Part shown: positions 7,899 to 16,866 of the stretch, in pieces
Layout of the letters: each line of letters begins with the position of its first letter
Numbering within the stretch: the stretch's first letter is position 1
Assembly: GCA_002354335.1 (NCBI GenBank)
Contig: DELI01000012.1
Location: forward strand, 50,017-89,508
Origin: Sphingobacterium sp. UBA2700
Lineage (GTDB): Bacteria > Bacteroidota > Bacteroidia > Sphingobacteriales > Sphingobacteriaceae
DNA: 39,492 nt
Reading direction: 5' to 3'
Notes under the pieces: generated by a model
Databases searched by the model: none
What the model saw: only the letters and a program-made list of their open reading frames with translations
Told to the model about the DNA's origin: nothing
Translations under genes and position numbers: made by a program

Positions 7899-7911
7899 GA
7901 TAAATAAATAG

Positions 7912-7937
7912 AGCCGAACGATGTTCGGCTTTTTTTG
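7912..7937 (+). terminator. Rho-independent terminator of the HTH/DUF6934 cassette
   Basis: AGCCGAAC and GTTCGGCT pair with a GAT loop and are followed by seven T. It is placed directly after the 53-residue gene. Confidence 0.9.
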
Positions 7938-8051
7938 TTTTTTGAGGTCTTGGTAAAAAAAGGACATTTCTTAAAAAGCGATTGGTCAAAGGCTCTTTTA
8001 CTCTCTGTTTTTTGCTACCTTAGGCAGCTTGAAACCAAAAATATCCGTTGG

Positions 8052-9485
8052 ATGCAACGATTCATAGACCAAGTTTATAATATTGTTTGGAGCGATGCTC
8101 TTGTTTATCTATGCCTGCTTACAGGTATTTTTTTTACGATACGTTTTCGATTTCCGCAGTTGCGGTATCTAAAGCACATGATACAACTCCTGTTTAGAGG
8201 AAATAGCACAAGCAAAGGCATATCGTCCTTTCAAGCCTTTGCGCTCGCTATATCGGGGCGTGTGGGTACGGGTAATATCGCCGGTGTGGCCACTGCTATC
8301 GGGATGGGTGGCCCAGGAGCGGTATTTTGGATGTGGATGATTGCTTTTCTCGGGAGTTCGTCCGCCATCATCGAAGCTACCCTCGGACAGATGTACAAAG
8401 AGGTGAAAGATGGTCAGTACCGTGGTGGTCCTGCATTTTATATATTGAAGGGACTACGGTCTAAAGTGTTTGCTTGGACTTTTGCCATAGTTACCATTGT
8501 GAGCACAGGTTTTCTCCTACCGAGTGTACAGAGCAATAGTATATCATTAGCAGTTCATGCCTCGTTTGGTTTTTCCCATCACCTTATTGCTATGGTATTG
8601 GTGATACTTCTTGGGTTTATCATCATCGGGGGCGTAAGGCGTATAAGCCGTGTCGCTGAATTTGTCGTGCCGTTCATGGCGGGGGCTTATATCTTGATGG
8701 CCATTATCATCATGTTGCTGAACTTTCAACAGATACCCGATGTGATTGCTATGATATTTAATGCAGCGTTTAACAGTGAGTCAGCCTTTGGCGGTATTAT
8801 CGGCATGGCTATATCTTGGGGCGTAAAGCGTGGGATATATAGCAATGAAGCTGGACAGGGCACAGCTCCTCATGCAGCCGCTGCTGCGGCTGTTAGCCAT
8901 CCTGTCAAACAGGGATTGGTACAGGGGTTCTCGGTCTATGTAGATACTTTATTGGTCTGTACAGCTACGGCATTTATGATTCTATTCACAGGACAATATA
9001 ATGTCGCTAATCCCGAAGCTGGATTTATCGTACAGAATATAAGCGAGAGCATACAGGCTGGTCCCGAGTATACACAGTTGGCGGTAGCTAAGCACTTCCC
9101 ATTGCTTGGGGATGGATTCGTGGCTGTTGCGCTGTTCTTCTTTGCCTTTACGACTATTATGGCTTATTACTATATCGCCGAAACCAATGTAAGTTTTGTG
9201 ATGGGGGCGAGTAAGAACAAAGTATTGATATGGGTATTGCGTGTGCTAATCCTCGTATCTGTATATATGGGATGTGTCTCTACAGCCGAAGCGGCTTGGA
9301 CGTTGGGCGACATCGGTGTAGGTGTCATGGCATGGTTGAATGTTATTGCCATTATCTTCCTGCACAATAGAGTGTTGGTACTGATGAAAGACTACAACGA
9401 GCAACGAAAAAAAGGGAAAGACCCCATATTTGATAATTTAAAGTATAACTTCCGCAATATGGATCTGTGGAACCGAAAAAATTAA
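8052..9485 (+). CDS. AGCS-family Na+/alanine (glycine) symporter
   Basis: This is a 477-residue membrane protein with about ten hydrophobic segments. The family signature is present: SGRVGTGNIAGVATAIGMGG and PGAVFWMW (residues ~69-95), then GQYRGGPAFY, WGVKRGIYSNEAGQGTAPHA and a C-terminal segment with ETNVSF. AGCS proteins take up alanine or glycine with Na+ (or H+) at the cytoplasmic membrane. The frame is open upstream to 7935, inside the preceding terminator, so I use the ATG at 8052, where the family N-terminus begins. It opens the ion-transport block; sodium-coupled uptake fits with the NhaA Na+/H+ antiporter encoded 8 kb away in the same island. Confidence 0.93.
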   Translation: MQRFIDQVYNIVWSDALVYLCLLTGIFFTIRFRFPQLRYLKHMIQLLFRGNSTSKGISSFQAFALAISGRVGTGNIAGVATAIGMGGPGAVFWMWMIAFLGSSSAIIEATLGQMYKEVKDGQYRGGPAFYILKGLRSKVFAWTFAIVTIVSTGFLLPSVQSNSISLAVHASFGFSHHLIAMVLVILLGFIIIGGVRRISRVAEFVVPFMAGAYILMAIIIMLLNFQQIPDVIAMIFNAAFNSESAFGGIIGMAISWGVKRGIYSNEAGQGTAPHAAAAAAVSHPVKQGLVQGFSVYVDTLLVCTATAFMILFTGQYNVANPEAGFIVQNISESIQAGPEYTQLAVAKHFPLLGDGFVAVALFFFAFTTIMAYYYIAETNVSFVMGASKNKVLIWVLRVLILVSVYMGCVSTAEAAWTLGDIGVGVMAWLNVIAIIFLHNRVLVLMKDYNEQRKKGKDPIFDNLKYNFRNMDLWNRKN

Positions 9486-9514
9486 TATGTCCATGAATTA
9501 CTTCGGTGTTCGAT

Positions 9515-9560
9515 ATGTCCGAAATCTACTTGCTATAGCAGTTAAGGCTTAGTATTTTTG
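9515..9560 (+). promoter_or_regulatory. Promoter of the usp gene with the shared TGTCCGA box
   Basis: TATTTTTG (9553-9560) is a -7 box and CTTG (9529-9532) a -33 box with a 20-bp spacer. ATGTCCGA (9515-9522) starts exactly 38 bp upstream of the -7 box, the same distance as in the nhaA and rteC-like promoters. The transcript would start near 9567, about 45 nt before the usp ATG. Confidence 0.65.
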
Positions 9561-9612
9561 ATAGGATAGTCCGTGCACAAAAAACACAGAAATCAACAAT
9601 AATAAAGAGAAC

Positions 9613-10458
9613 ATGAATAGCACTATCTTAGTACCCACAGACTTTTCAAACAATGCTTTGGTTGCTACACGTTATGCGATGGAGTTAGCAAAGAAGTTAC
9701 AGGCAAACTTGCACATCCTGCACACTTACCGTCCTTTTACCTCTGCTTTTCAAAGCCCATTGGCAAACAAGACGGACGAACAACGTGCAGAGTTGGGAGC
9801 TACCAAAGGGCTTGCTGAATTTATGGAAAAATTGGGCGTTGGTTCGGATGTGACCGTTACTTCAAGCATTGAAAAGAATGGTATATTGGAAGCGATCTCA
9901 GAGTACATTGAGGATAACAGTGTCTGTCTGGTTGTGATGGGGACACATGGTGCTTCGGGTACACGAAAAGACCTCTTGGGAAGCAACACTTATGATGTTG
10001 CCAAAGATGTGCCTCGTCCATTGTTGATCGTGCCGGAACATACCAACTTGTTTAAGTTGGAGAATGTAGTGTTCTTTAGTGACTATCAACAGGGAGACAT
10101 CAAGAGCCTACGTAGCCTTGACGGTTTGTTTGGGAATATGGGGCTTTCCTGTACGTTGGTTCATATCCATGAAGATAAGAACGCTCCACAGGAAAGCGAC
10201 CAACAGAAATTAGCGGTATGGAAATCGGTATTGGAAAGAGAGACACCCTTGCAGAGTCTTTCCACAGAACTTGCACACGTCCCCGAAAATGTGGACGGAG
10301 TGAACGAAATACTCAAACGCTTAAATGCAGATATGACGCTAATTACCCTTATTGATGCAAGAAATTTTTTCAAAAAACTATTGCACAAGAGCTTGGCAAG
10401 GGCTATCATCCTTAACCCTCAAACGCCTGTTCTGTTGACATCTGAAGATACGGAGTAG
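9613..10458 (+). CDS. Tandem-domain universal stress protein (UspA family)
   Basis: The 281-residue protein holds two Usp folds. The first (MNSTILVPTDFSNNALVATR, to ~145) keeps the ATP-type loop in degenerate form (VVMGTHGASGTRKDLLGSNT, then VPRPLLIVPE). The second (~150-281; ENVVFFSDYQQGD, then NPQTPVLLTSEDTE) is more diverged. Tandem Usps are common in Bacteroidota and are usually linked to redox, starvation or ion stress. It is cytoplasmic, with its own promoter carrying the TGTCCGA box, and the next gene (baeRF3-like) follows 140 bp later in the same direction. The role in this island, probably sensing or buffering ion stress, is inferred from context. Confidence 0.92.
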   Translation: MNSTILVPTDFSNNALVATRYAMELAKKLQANLHILHTYRPFTSAFQSPLANKTDEQRAELGATKGLAEFMEKLGVGSDVTVTSSIEKNGILEAISEYIEDNSVCLVVMGTHGASGTRKDLLGSNTYDVAKDVPRPLLIVPEHTNLFKLENVVFFSDYQQGDIKSLRSLDGLFGNMGLSCTLVHIHEDKNAPQESDQQKLAVWKSVLERETPLQSLSTELAHVPENVDGVNEILKRLNADMTLITLIDARNFFKKLLHKSLARAIILNPQTPVLLTSEDTE

Positions 10459-10598
10459 AGCATATAGGAGAGTATTTGGAACGATTTATTGGAAGCAGTG
10501 CCTGTGCGGTATTTAAAATGTGATACAGGTTTTTATTTCATTTTCTTCGATACATTTAACTGATATGTCTTAGATAATCCATATTAAACAATTTGATT

Positions 10599-11672
10599 AT
10601 GAATATTACATTAAAAGAACTTAAAGACGTTACCTCGGATAACTGTGTAACCATCATATTGAATACACATCGTACTAAGCCGGACAACCAAAAAGATCCA
10701 TTAGCCCTCAAAAACCTTATAAAAGAGGCTGAGCAGCGACTTTCGGTAGATAGGAACAAAAAAGATGTGCAGGGACTGATACAACGCTTGACAGAATTAG
10801 AAGCTAAGATAGACCATAGCCATAATCTTGAGAGCCTTATCCTGTTCGTCAATGAAGATATAGCCGAATACACACGTCTACCTATTCCGGTAGAAGATAG
10901 GGTTGTAATAGACCAGACTTTTGCCACACGGGATCTGATTAGAGGCTTGCATTTGGACAGCGGTTACTACGTCTTGGTATTGAGCCAGCAAAAGGTACGT
11001 TTGATTGAGGCATTCAATGATAGAGTAGTTGCAGAAATAGGTGGATCATTTCCTATCGAAAACAATCAGTTTTATTCGACTAATAAAGCAGAGTTGTCCA
11101 ATGCGACGAGACAAACCAATCTTGTAGCCGAGTTCTTCAACAGAATAGACAAAGAAGTCAATAAGGTGAGAAAGGATAACCCTCTTCCGGTACTTATCTG
11201 TACGGAAGAAAGCAATTATCATGAATACCTGAAAGTAGCCGACGAAAAACAAAGCATCTTTGGCACCTTTCTCAACCAGAACAGGGTCGATGAAAAAGCA
11301 CAGGCGATCGTGGAAGAGGCGTGGAAAATTGTTAAGGAACACAATGTCCAAAGAAACAATGCACGCAAAGTGGAATTACAAAAAGCCGTAAGTAATGGTC
11401 TATTCTTGAGCGATGTGAACGATATTTGGAAAGCCATATCGGAAGGTAGAGTACAGACCTTGTTTGTCGAGCAGGGGTTATTCCAGCCAGCGGTTATCGA
11501 AGATGGTTTGGTCACTTTGGTCTTGACAACGGATAAGGACCGAAAGGAGGTCATAGATGACATATACGATGAAATGATTGAATTGAATATGAAATTTGGC
11601 GGTGATGTCGTATTCCTGCCCAAAGGAGAGCTAAAGGATTTCAATGGTTTTGGGGCAACAACACGTTATTGA
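10599..11672 (+). CDS. baeRF3-type protein (bacterial archaeo-eukaryotic release-factor relative)
   Basis: The 357-residue protein has the layout I associate with the baeRF families, bacterial relatives of eRF1/aRF1: an N-terminal domain opening with a degenerate TIILNTHRTKPDNQKDPLAL segment, a central domain (GYYVLVLSQQKVRLIEAFND) and a C-terminal L7Ae-like domain (GRVQTLFVEQGLFQPAVIEDG and DVVFLPKGELKDFNGFGATT). Members are predicted to act at the ribosome under stress; direct evidence is limited. I take the ATG at 10599; a TTG six bases upstream gives almost the same protein. It is probably transcribed with or shortly after usp, as these families often neighbour stress proteins. It ends at a strong terminator shared with the convergent ktr genes. 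Confidence 0.75.
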   Translation: MNITLKELKDVTSDNCVTIILNTHRTKPDNQKDPLALKNLIKEAEQRLSVDRNKKDVQGLIQRLTELEAKIDHSHNLESLILFVNEDIAEYTRLPIPVEDRVVIDQTFATRDLIRGLHLDSGYYVLVLSQQKVRLIEAFNDRVVAEIGGSFPIENNQFYSTNKAELSNATRQTNLVAEFFNRIDKEVNKVRKDNPLPVLICTEESNYHEYLKVADEKQSIFGTFLNQNRVDEKAQAIVEEAWKIVKEHNVQRNNARKVELQKAVSNGLFLSDVNDIWKAISEGRVQTLFVEQGLFQPAVIEDGLVTLVLTTDKDRKEVIDDIYDEMIELNMKFGGDVVFLPKGELKDFNGFGATTRY

Positions 11673-11700
11673 GAAAGAAGCGTTAAAAGCCAATTATAGA

Positions 11701-11737
11701 AAATGCGGAGTCTATCTATTTGGACTCCGCATTTTTT
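11701..11737. terminator. Bidirectional terminator between the baeRF3-like and ktrA genes
   Basis: AAATGCGGAGTC (11701-11712) pairs with GACTCCGCATTT (11723-11734). A T-run follows on the plus strand and an AAAA stretch precedes it, so it can act for both convergent genes. Confidence 0.88.
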
Positions 11738-11780
11738 ATTTACACCATTTTCAGGACATGACCTTTTGTTCATGAAACTT

Positions 11781-12458
11781 TTATAAGAATGATTTGATAT
11801 GGTCATTATATCCATAAATGGCCAAAATATCTCCCTTTTCTAAAATCGTGTCGGGCTTAGGAATACCGTGGAGTATCGTGGTGACCATACTGCTTCCAAA
11901 GGATGTTTTTTGCTCTTTGCTTTTTAAAATGGTCAATACAAGTAGCTCATATTTTTCTCGAAAGCCAATCTCTTGAATACTCTTGCCAATATATTTTTCG
12001 GGGACGACAGCCTCTACTATGCTGTAATTACTGTTCAATTCAAATGAATCGACCAGACCTGTCATACATAGTTTTTTAGACCAACGCTCTGCCGATTCTT
12101 CTTCGGGGTGGGCAATCTCCAATACACCCAAAGCGGTCAATACCTTTTCGTGCAATCTATTGACCGCTCTACTGATTAATCGCTTTACCGAGGCTTCTTT
12201 ACACAAAGCCGTCACCATAATATTAGCTCCTTCATCTTCCCCTATGGCTACGACGACGACATCGGTATTTTTGAGCGGTAAGGTGTGGAAAGCGGCCTCG
12301 TCCGTAGCGTCGAGACAGATACAATGTGTAATCTTCTCTTTCAAGGCTGTGATTTTCTCCATTCGCTGATCTACACCTATCACTTCGTTACCCTGCATGG
12401 TCAACTTCTCTGCTAAAGAAGCACCAAAATTGCCCAAACCTATTATTATAAATTTCAT
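11781..12458 (-). CDS. ktrA: KtrA/TrkA-type RCK regulatory subunit of K+ uptake
   Basis: The 225-residue cytoplasmic protein has an N-terminal Rossmann RCK domain (FIIIGLGNFGASLAEKL, VIGVDQ, then LDATDE and IGEDEGANI) and a C-terminal RCK_C domain (VPEKYIGKSIQEIGF, to GDILAIYGYNDHIKSFL). A single RCK_N/RCK_C unit of ~220 residues is the KtrA form rather than the double-length TrkA. It gates the KtrB channel in response to nucleotides; RCK_C domains of this type are known c-di-AMP targets in other bacteria. It starts 11 bp after ktrB ends, so the two form an operon in the order ktrB-ktrA. Confidence 0.92.
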   Translation of the reverse strand: MKFIIIGLGNFGASLAEKLTMQGNEVIGVDQRMEKITALKEKITHCICLDATDEAAFHTLPLKNTDVVVVAIGEDEGANIMVTALCKEASVKRLISRAVNRLHEKVLTALGVLEIAHPEEESAERWSKKLCMTGLVDSFELNSNYSIVEAVVPEKYIGKSIQEIGFREKYELLVLTILKSKEQKTSFGSSMVTTILHGIPKPDTILEKGDILAIYGYNDHIKSFL

Positions 12459-12469
12459 GATGTAAAATA

Positions 12470-13849
12470 TTAATATACCGTCAATTCTTCAGGAGCATAA
12501 CGGTAATGTGTATATTTAGTTTTCTTTATAAACGCAATCATAACGGAGAGCATGGTTACACGACCGATGAACATTAAGAAGATTAATACAACTTTACTGC
12601 CCATAACGAAGTCATGTGTTACACCCAAAGAAAGTCCTACCGTATTGTAAGCCGAAAAACACTCAAAAGCAATATCAAGTAAAGGTCGCTGAGGCTCAAA
12701 GAATGATATGACAAAAACGCCTATACCGATGGTCATAAGAGACAGGAACATTGTCGCAAAGGCTCGTTGTATCGATATGCCACTGATTTCTCTTTTGAAT
12801 ATCTCCGTACGGTTTTTTCCGCGTGCCAAACTGAGCACATTCAATAAGGCTACCGCAAATGTACTTGTCTTTATACCGCCTCCAGTGGAATTTGGAGAAG
12901 CACCGATCCACATCAGTAGGATGATGAACAGAATAGAAGAAAACTGTAAAGCCCCAAAATCGATACTGTTAAAACCTGCTGTTCTTGGTGTAGTAGCGGT
13001 AGTAAAAGCTATCACAAATTTGCCAATTCCATCATGTTCAGCAAGTACATGGCTATATTCATTGCAGAAAATGACGATTGTGGCTACGATGGAAATTACA
13101 ATTGTGGTAACAAGATTGATTTTACTGTTAATGTTCAATACCCAAGGGCGGTGTAGATTTTTCTTCAACGTCCACTTGCCGATCAACCGCCTGATGATAT
13201 GTTTAAGATAGGTTAATACATTAATGACGATTGGAAATCCTAACCCTCCAAAAATATAGATAACGGCAATGACGAACTGAAAGTTATAATTAAAGACTAC
13301 AGTCGTATCCATCAAGCCTGCCGGTAGTATGGAAAAACCCGCATTACAAAAAGAAGATATGGCATGGAATAGGGAAAAAAATACTTTGTTGATCCCCAAA
13401 GATGTAATCTCATTTCCAACACTGATGTAAATGGCAAGTGCACCTACCAACTCGATGCCAAAAGTAATCAATACAGTATGTTTCAGAAGATCAAATACCT
13501 CGGACATCCTTTCTGTATTAGAAAAACCACCAATGGTCAATTGGCTTTCGTAAGAGCTTCCTCCTTTGAGAAAATAGCTGAAAAGACCTGCAAAACTTAA
13601 TATGCCGATTCCGCCTGCTTGAATTAGGAGCATGATAATCAATTGCCCCCAAACGGTAAAATGTGTAGCTGTATCGACAACGATTAATCCCGTAACACAT
13701 ACTGCACTGGTAGAAGTAAACAAAGCGTCTGTCCATGACAATGGTTCGTTTAGGGCAAACGGAAGTTTCAATAATAGCGTACCTACTGTAATCAGCGTCA
13801 AAAAACTGAATACAAATAGTTGGGCCGGATTGTATAAACGCTTTTTCAT
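12470..13849 (-). CDS. ktrB: KtrB/TrkH-type K+ translocating subunit
   Basis: This is a 459-residue membrane protein of the TrkH/TrkG/KtrB superfamily with four pore repeats. The filter regions are visible: DALFTSTSAVCVTGL (first P-loop), FHAISSFCNAGF (second), TTATTPRTAGFNSID (third) and FECFSAYNTVGLSLG (fourth), each with the expected central Gly or equivalent. WIGASPNSTGGGIKTSTFAV follows the third repeat. It imports K+, often with Na+ dependence in KtrAB systems. A -7-type box lies ~25 bp upstream (13874-13881). Confidence 0.94.
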   Translation of the reverse strand: MKKRLYNPAQLFVFSFLTLITVGTLLLKLPFALNEPLSWTDALFTSTSAVCVTGLIVVDTATHFTVWGQLIIMLLIQAGGIGILSFAGLFSYFLKGGSSYESQLTIGGFSNTERMSEVFDLLKHTVLITFGIELVGALAIYISVGNEITSLGINKVFFSLFHAISSFCNAGFSILPAGLMDTTVVFNYNFQFVIAVIYIFGGLGFPIVINVLTYLKHIIRRLIGKWTLKKNLHRPWVLNINSKINLVTTIVISIVATIVIFCNEYSHVLAEHDGIGKFVIAFTTATTPRTAGFNSIDFGALQFSSILFIILLMWIGASPNSTGGGIKTSTFAVALLNVLSLARGKNRTEIFKREISGISIQRAFATMFLSLMTIGIGVFVISFFEPQRPLLDIAFECFSAYNTVGLSLGVTHDFVMGSKVVLIFLMFIGRVTMLSVMIAFIKKTKYTHYRYAPEELTVY

Positions 13850-13873
13850 TTCACGTTACGATTATGACCGAGG

Positions 13874-13881
13874 CAAAGCTA
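13874..13881 (-). promoter_or_regulatory. Putative -7 box of the ktrB-ktrA operon
   Basis: TAGCTTTG on the minus strand fits TAnnTTTG and lies 25 bp before the ktrB start. No clear -33 box and no TGTCCGA box is found at the position used by the three co-regulated island promoters. Confidence 0.4.
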
Positions 13882-13972
13882 TAAAATAATTTCCTATCCA
13901 TCTTCTTTAATTATAGTACTGTAACCTTGACTAATAAGTTGCAAGAAAGAGGACTTTATCGTCGATAAGATA

Positions 13973-14851
13973 TTAGCTGTTAAGATAATGTCCACAGTGG
14001 TAGCAATATTCAGCGTCATCTCGATGCCCCTCTTTATTGCAGTGGGCACAGACGATTCCGTTGAGCCTATTATGCTCTTCTTCTTTCTTCTGTTCTTTGT
14101 ACACAGACCTGCCGACTTCTTTGGCTATCTCGACTCCTACAATCCCGGTCGGTACGGCAATGATGCCATAACCAGTAACCATCAATACCATAGATAGAAA
14201 CTGTCCAAAAGCAGTTGTGGGGACCATATCACCATAACCGACCGTAGTCAGTGTGACAATGGTATAATATACACTTTTCGGGATACTCGCATACCCATTC
14301 TCGGGTCCCTCAATGTAATACATCAAAGTACCTATCAAGATGGCAATAATGAGTACTGTATAGAGAAATACCATTATCTTAGCCCTGCTCGCCAATAGTG
14401 CCACCTTTAACTTGGAGGATTCCTGCATAAACTCCATCAGACGAAATACCCTAAATAATCTGAGCAGTCTCAAAATCCGAAAACTACTGAGGATATGGCT
14501 CCCCGAAACAAATAGTGACATGAACATAGGGAGTATGGAGAGCAAGTCGATAATGCCATAAAAGCTAAATATGTATTTTAGAGGTTTTTTACTGACAAAA
14601 ATTCGGAGTGCATACTCCAAGGTGAATATAATAGTAAAGCACCATTCCAAAATAATCAACTCTCTATGGTAGATCTGGTCAATCCCCTCGACGGTCTCCA
14701 ACATAATGGTAAAGACACTCAAAAGAATCATGACCAATAATCCTACATCGAATGCTTTGCCAGCTGGAGTATTTACCCCATATATGATGATATACATTTT
14801 TTGGCGAAACAAATCCAATTTACTTTTTGGAACTTCAGAATGACGTGACAT
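13973..14851 (-). CDS. Voltage-gated-type K+ channel with C-terminal zinc ribbon
   Basis: The 292-residue protein has the six-helix channel layout. S4 carries regularly spaced arginines (FRILRLLRLFRVFR, 124-137), the pore helix is followed by the K+ selectivity filter TVGYGD (203-208), and S6 has GYGIIAVPTGIVGVE. The charged linker (EQKKEEEHNRLNG) leads to a compact Cys motif, CAHC (268-271) and CYHC (283-286), a zinc ribbon that is not part of the basic channel fold. The ATG at 14851 is preferred to a TTG at 14857. It is located beside ktrBA, so K+ entry and exit are encoded together. The zinc ribbon may be a metal or redox sensor or a docking element (inference). Confidence 0.93.
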   Translation of the reverse strand: MSRHSEVPKSKLDLFRQKMYIIIYGVNTPAGKAFDVGLLVMILLSVFTIMLETVEGIDQIYHRELIILEWCFTIIFTLEYALRIFVSKKPLKYIFSFYGIIDLLSILPMFMSLFVSGSHILSSFRILRLLRLFRVFRLMEFMQESSKLKVALLASRAKIMVFLYTVLIIAILIGTLMYYIEGPENGYASIPKSVYYTIVTLTTVGYGDMVPTTAFGQFLSMVLMVTGYGIIAVPTGIVGVEIAKEVGRSVYKEQKKEEEHNRLNGIVCAHCNKEGHRDDAEYCYHCGHYLNS

Positions 14852-14921
14852 GAGCAATAGGGTCTATATTCGTTTTGTATCGGTTAAATATATTCAAATG
14901 ATTTACAAACGGTTTTTCATT

Positions 14922-15302
14922 TCAAAAGTTTTCTAAACTTGTCGATTTATGGAGAGTCATGACGATTATATATAGGAACGTTCCCAACGCATAACAAAGC
15001 ACATCCCATACGTCTGCTGTCATTCTTTCCGTACACATTGGGAACAGGACTTCACAGAGGATGGACACCAATAAAAAGTACCCGAATATGTGCGTTAGCG
15101 GTAAGGTGTATGAGCGGTTTTTATAAATCAATCGCCTTTCCCAAGTAATCAATGTCAATAGGATTGGCATAAACAAAAGAGGGTCGAGATAGCTATGTAT
15201 CAAAGGAAATGAGACTGTGGTTATTTTCTGTATATATTGGTGCAACAGGAACAGGACGCTACACATCCAAAAAAGTAAACCCGACCTGCGTTGTACGTTC
15301 AT
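14922..15302 (-). CDS. Small integral membrane protein
   Basis: The 126-residue protein has four predicted membrane segments. It includes SYLDPLLFMPILLTLITWERR and a C-terminal DVLCYALGTFLYIIV that recalls the VanZ-like D-x-L-x-Y-x-x-G motif. I recall similar Bacteroidota proteins being labelled magnesium citrate secondary transporter, but at this size that name is not well founded. Its ATG overlaps the TGA of the 81-residue gene (ATGA), so it is translationally coupled as the last gene of the nhaA-gltP operon. A role in ion or osmotic stress is likely from context only. Confidence 0.8.
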   Translation of the reverse strand: MNVQRRSGLLFWMCSVLFLLHQYIQKITTVSFPLIHSYLDPLLFMPILLTLITWERRLIYKNRSYTLPLTHIFGYFLLVSILCEVLFPMCTERMTADVWDVLCYALGTFLYIIVMTLHKSTSLENF

Positions 15303-15544
15303 AGAGCAATAAGGAAAACAAGCAAGAGTATAACTAATAGTACCGGCGAAAATAACAGTAACAAGAACAGTACAGGGAGCTTCAATATGAATATCACAAT
15401 CTGCAAAAAGATTGGTTGTCCCTTTTTAGGGCGTACCCAATTTTCCAAAGTCTTATATGTGGACGATACGGTCTCCCATATTTCCTCCCTTGCCGTTTTT
15501 TTCTTTGGGCTGATCTGCTTTTCTTCTTCGTTATTATTCTGCAC
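15299..15544 (-). CDS. 81-residue single-span membrane protein
   Basis: A charged cytoplasmic-type N-terminal half (NNNEEEKQISPKKKTAREEI, then an amphipathic helix) is followed by PKKGQP and about 35 very hydrophobic residues (LQIVIFILKLPVLFLLLLFS and onward) forming one or a hairpin of two membrane spans. It overlaps the gltP-like gene upstream by 11 bp and the 126-residue gene downstream by 4 bp, which strongly supports translation. No family recognised; it could be an accessory subunit of the neighbouring transporter. Confidence 0.75.
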   Translation of the reverse strand: MQNNNEEEKQISPKKKTAREEIWETVSSTYKTLENWVRPKKGQPIFLQIVIFILKLPVLFLLLLFSPVLLVILLLVFLIAL

Positions 15545-16847
15545 TTGGATTGATGTTTATATCATTATTCTGTGGGAGCATTGTACTGTCCTTGGCAACT
15601 CTATTCATCAATAGTGCGACCATAGAATCTCCCGATATATTGGTTGCTGTCCTCAACATATCCAATGGTCTATCAACAGCAAAGATCAGTGCGATGCCCG
15701 CAGGATTGACACCGATGGATTCCAATACGATGACCAACATTAAGATACCTGCTCCTGGCACAGCGGCGGCTCCGATAGAAGCGAGCGTTGCCGTAACGAT
15801 TACACTTAGCTGTTGTGCTATTGTCAAGTCATAACCCATGACCTGTGCAATAAAGACTGCGGCTACCCCTTGATAGAGACACGTGCCATCCATATTGATA
15901 GTAGCACCTATGGGAAGTACAAAACTCACTACATCTTTCCGTATATGCAGTTTTTCTTTTGCACATTCCATCGTTATCGGTAAAGTCGCCGCACTCGAAC
16001 TTGTCGAAAAACCCAAAAGCTGTGCAGGTAAAATACCTTTGAAGAACTTGAGCGGATTCATCTTGCCAAAGAAATAAACAAATAGTGTATACACACCATA
16101 TACCAAAATCAATAGCCCCAATACAACAGTAAGCCCGTACATACCCAAGGCCTTGAACATATCAACGGATGGAGCTTCGGCAATAAGCGTGACAATAAGT
16201 GCAAACACCCCTAAAGGAGCAAACATCATCATGAAATCAACAACTTTCAGTACGATGGTATTTGCTGCATCTGTCACAGATTTGAGGGGTTGTATTCGAC
16301 CTTGCGGTGTCATAGCCATCGCTACACCGACCAATAGGCTGAAGAAAATGACTTGGAGCATATTGCTGTTAGAGGTGGTCGCTTTGAAAATGTTATCAGG
16401 TACAATATCGACAAGTATCTGTAATGGTCCTCTTTTTTCCTTTATCTCCGTGGCTTCATCTACTTTTTCCTGTACCTCTCCGCCAAAGGACTGTAACATT
16501 TCCTGTCGGGTATCTTCGGAAATGAAATTGCCAGGCTGGATAATGTTGACCAAAACTAAGCCTATGGTGACAGCAATGACCGTGGTCAAGATATAGAGTC
16601 CAAATGTACGAAACCCCAATCGGGAAAGCTGTGTTACATCTTTCAAATCGGAAACCCCTTTAATCAGCGATACAATGATTAGAGGAATAGCAATCAGTTT
16701 CAACAGGGTGATGAAAATAGTGCCAAAGGGTTTTATCCAATCGATAACAAACTCTTTTCCACCTGAGAACTGAATACACAGCAAACCTATCAATATACCT
16801 GCAATGATACCTATCAATATCTGCCAATGTAGTGCTATTCTTTTCAT
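15534..16847 (-). CDS. gltP: DAACS-family dicarboxylate/glutamate:cation symporter
   Basis: The 437-residue protein shows the GltPh-type fold: the N-terminal scaffold (GTIFITLLKLIAIPLIIVSL), hairpin HP1 with the serine-rich motif STSSSAATLPITMECAKE, TM7 with the NMDGT motif (GATINMDGTCLYQG), HP2 (AAVPGAGILMLVIVLESIG) and TM8 with a terminal NISGDSMVALL. It takes up glutamate, aspartate or C4-dicarboxylates with Na+ or H+. The start lies 19 bp after the nhaA stop, so it is second in the nhaA operon. Glutamate import would fit counter-ion or osmolyte supply during K+ accumulation; that link is inferred. Confidence 0.93.
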   Translation of the reverse strand: MKRIALHWQILIGIIAGILIGLLCIQFSGGKEFVIDWIKPFGTIFITLLKLIAIPLIIVSLIKGVSDLKDVTQLSRLGFRTFGLYILTTVIAVTIGLVLVNIIQPGNFISEDTRQEMLQSFGGEVQEKVDEATEIKEKRGPLQILVDIVPDNIFKATTSNSNMLQVIFFSLLVGVAMAMTPQGRIQPLKSVTDAANTIVLKVVDFMMMFAPLGVFALIVTLIAEAPSVDMFKALGMYGLTVVLGLLILVYGVYTLFVYFFGKMNPLKFFKGILPAQLLGFSTSSSAATLPITMECAKEKLHIRKDVVSFVLPIGATINMDGTCLYQGVAAVFIAQVMGYDLTIAQQLSVIVTATLASIGAAAVPGAGILMLVIVLESIGVNPAGIALIFAVDRPLDMLRTATNISGDSMVALLMNRVAKDSTMLPQNNDININPSAE

Positions 16848-16866
16848 GATGCCTTGTTTTAATCTG

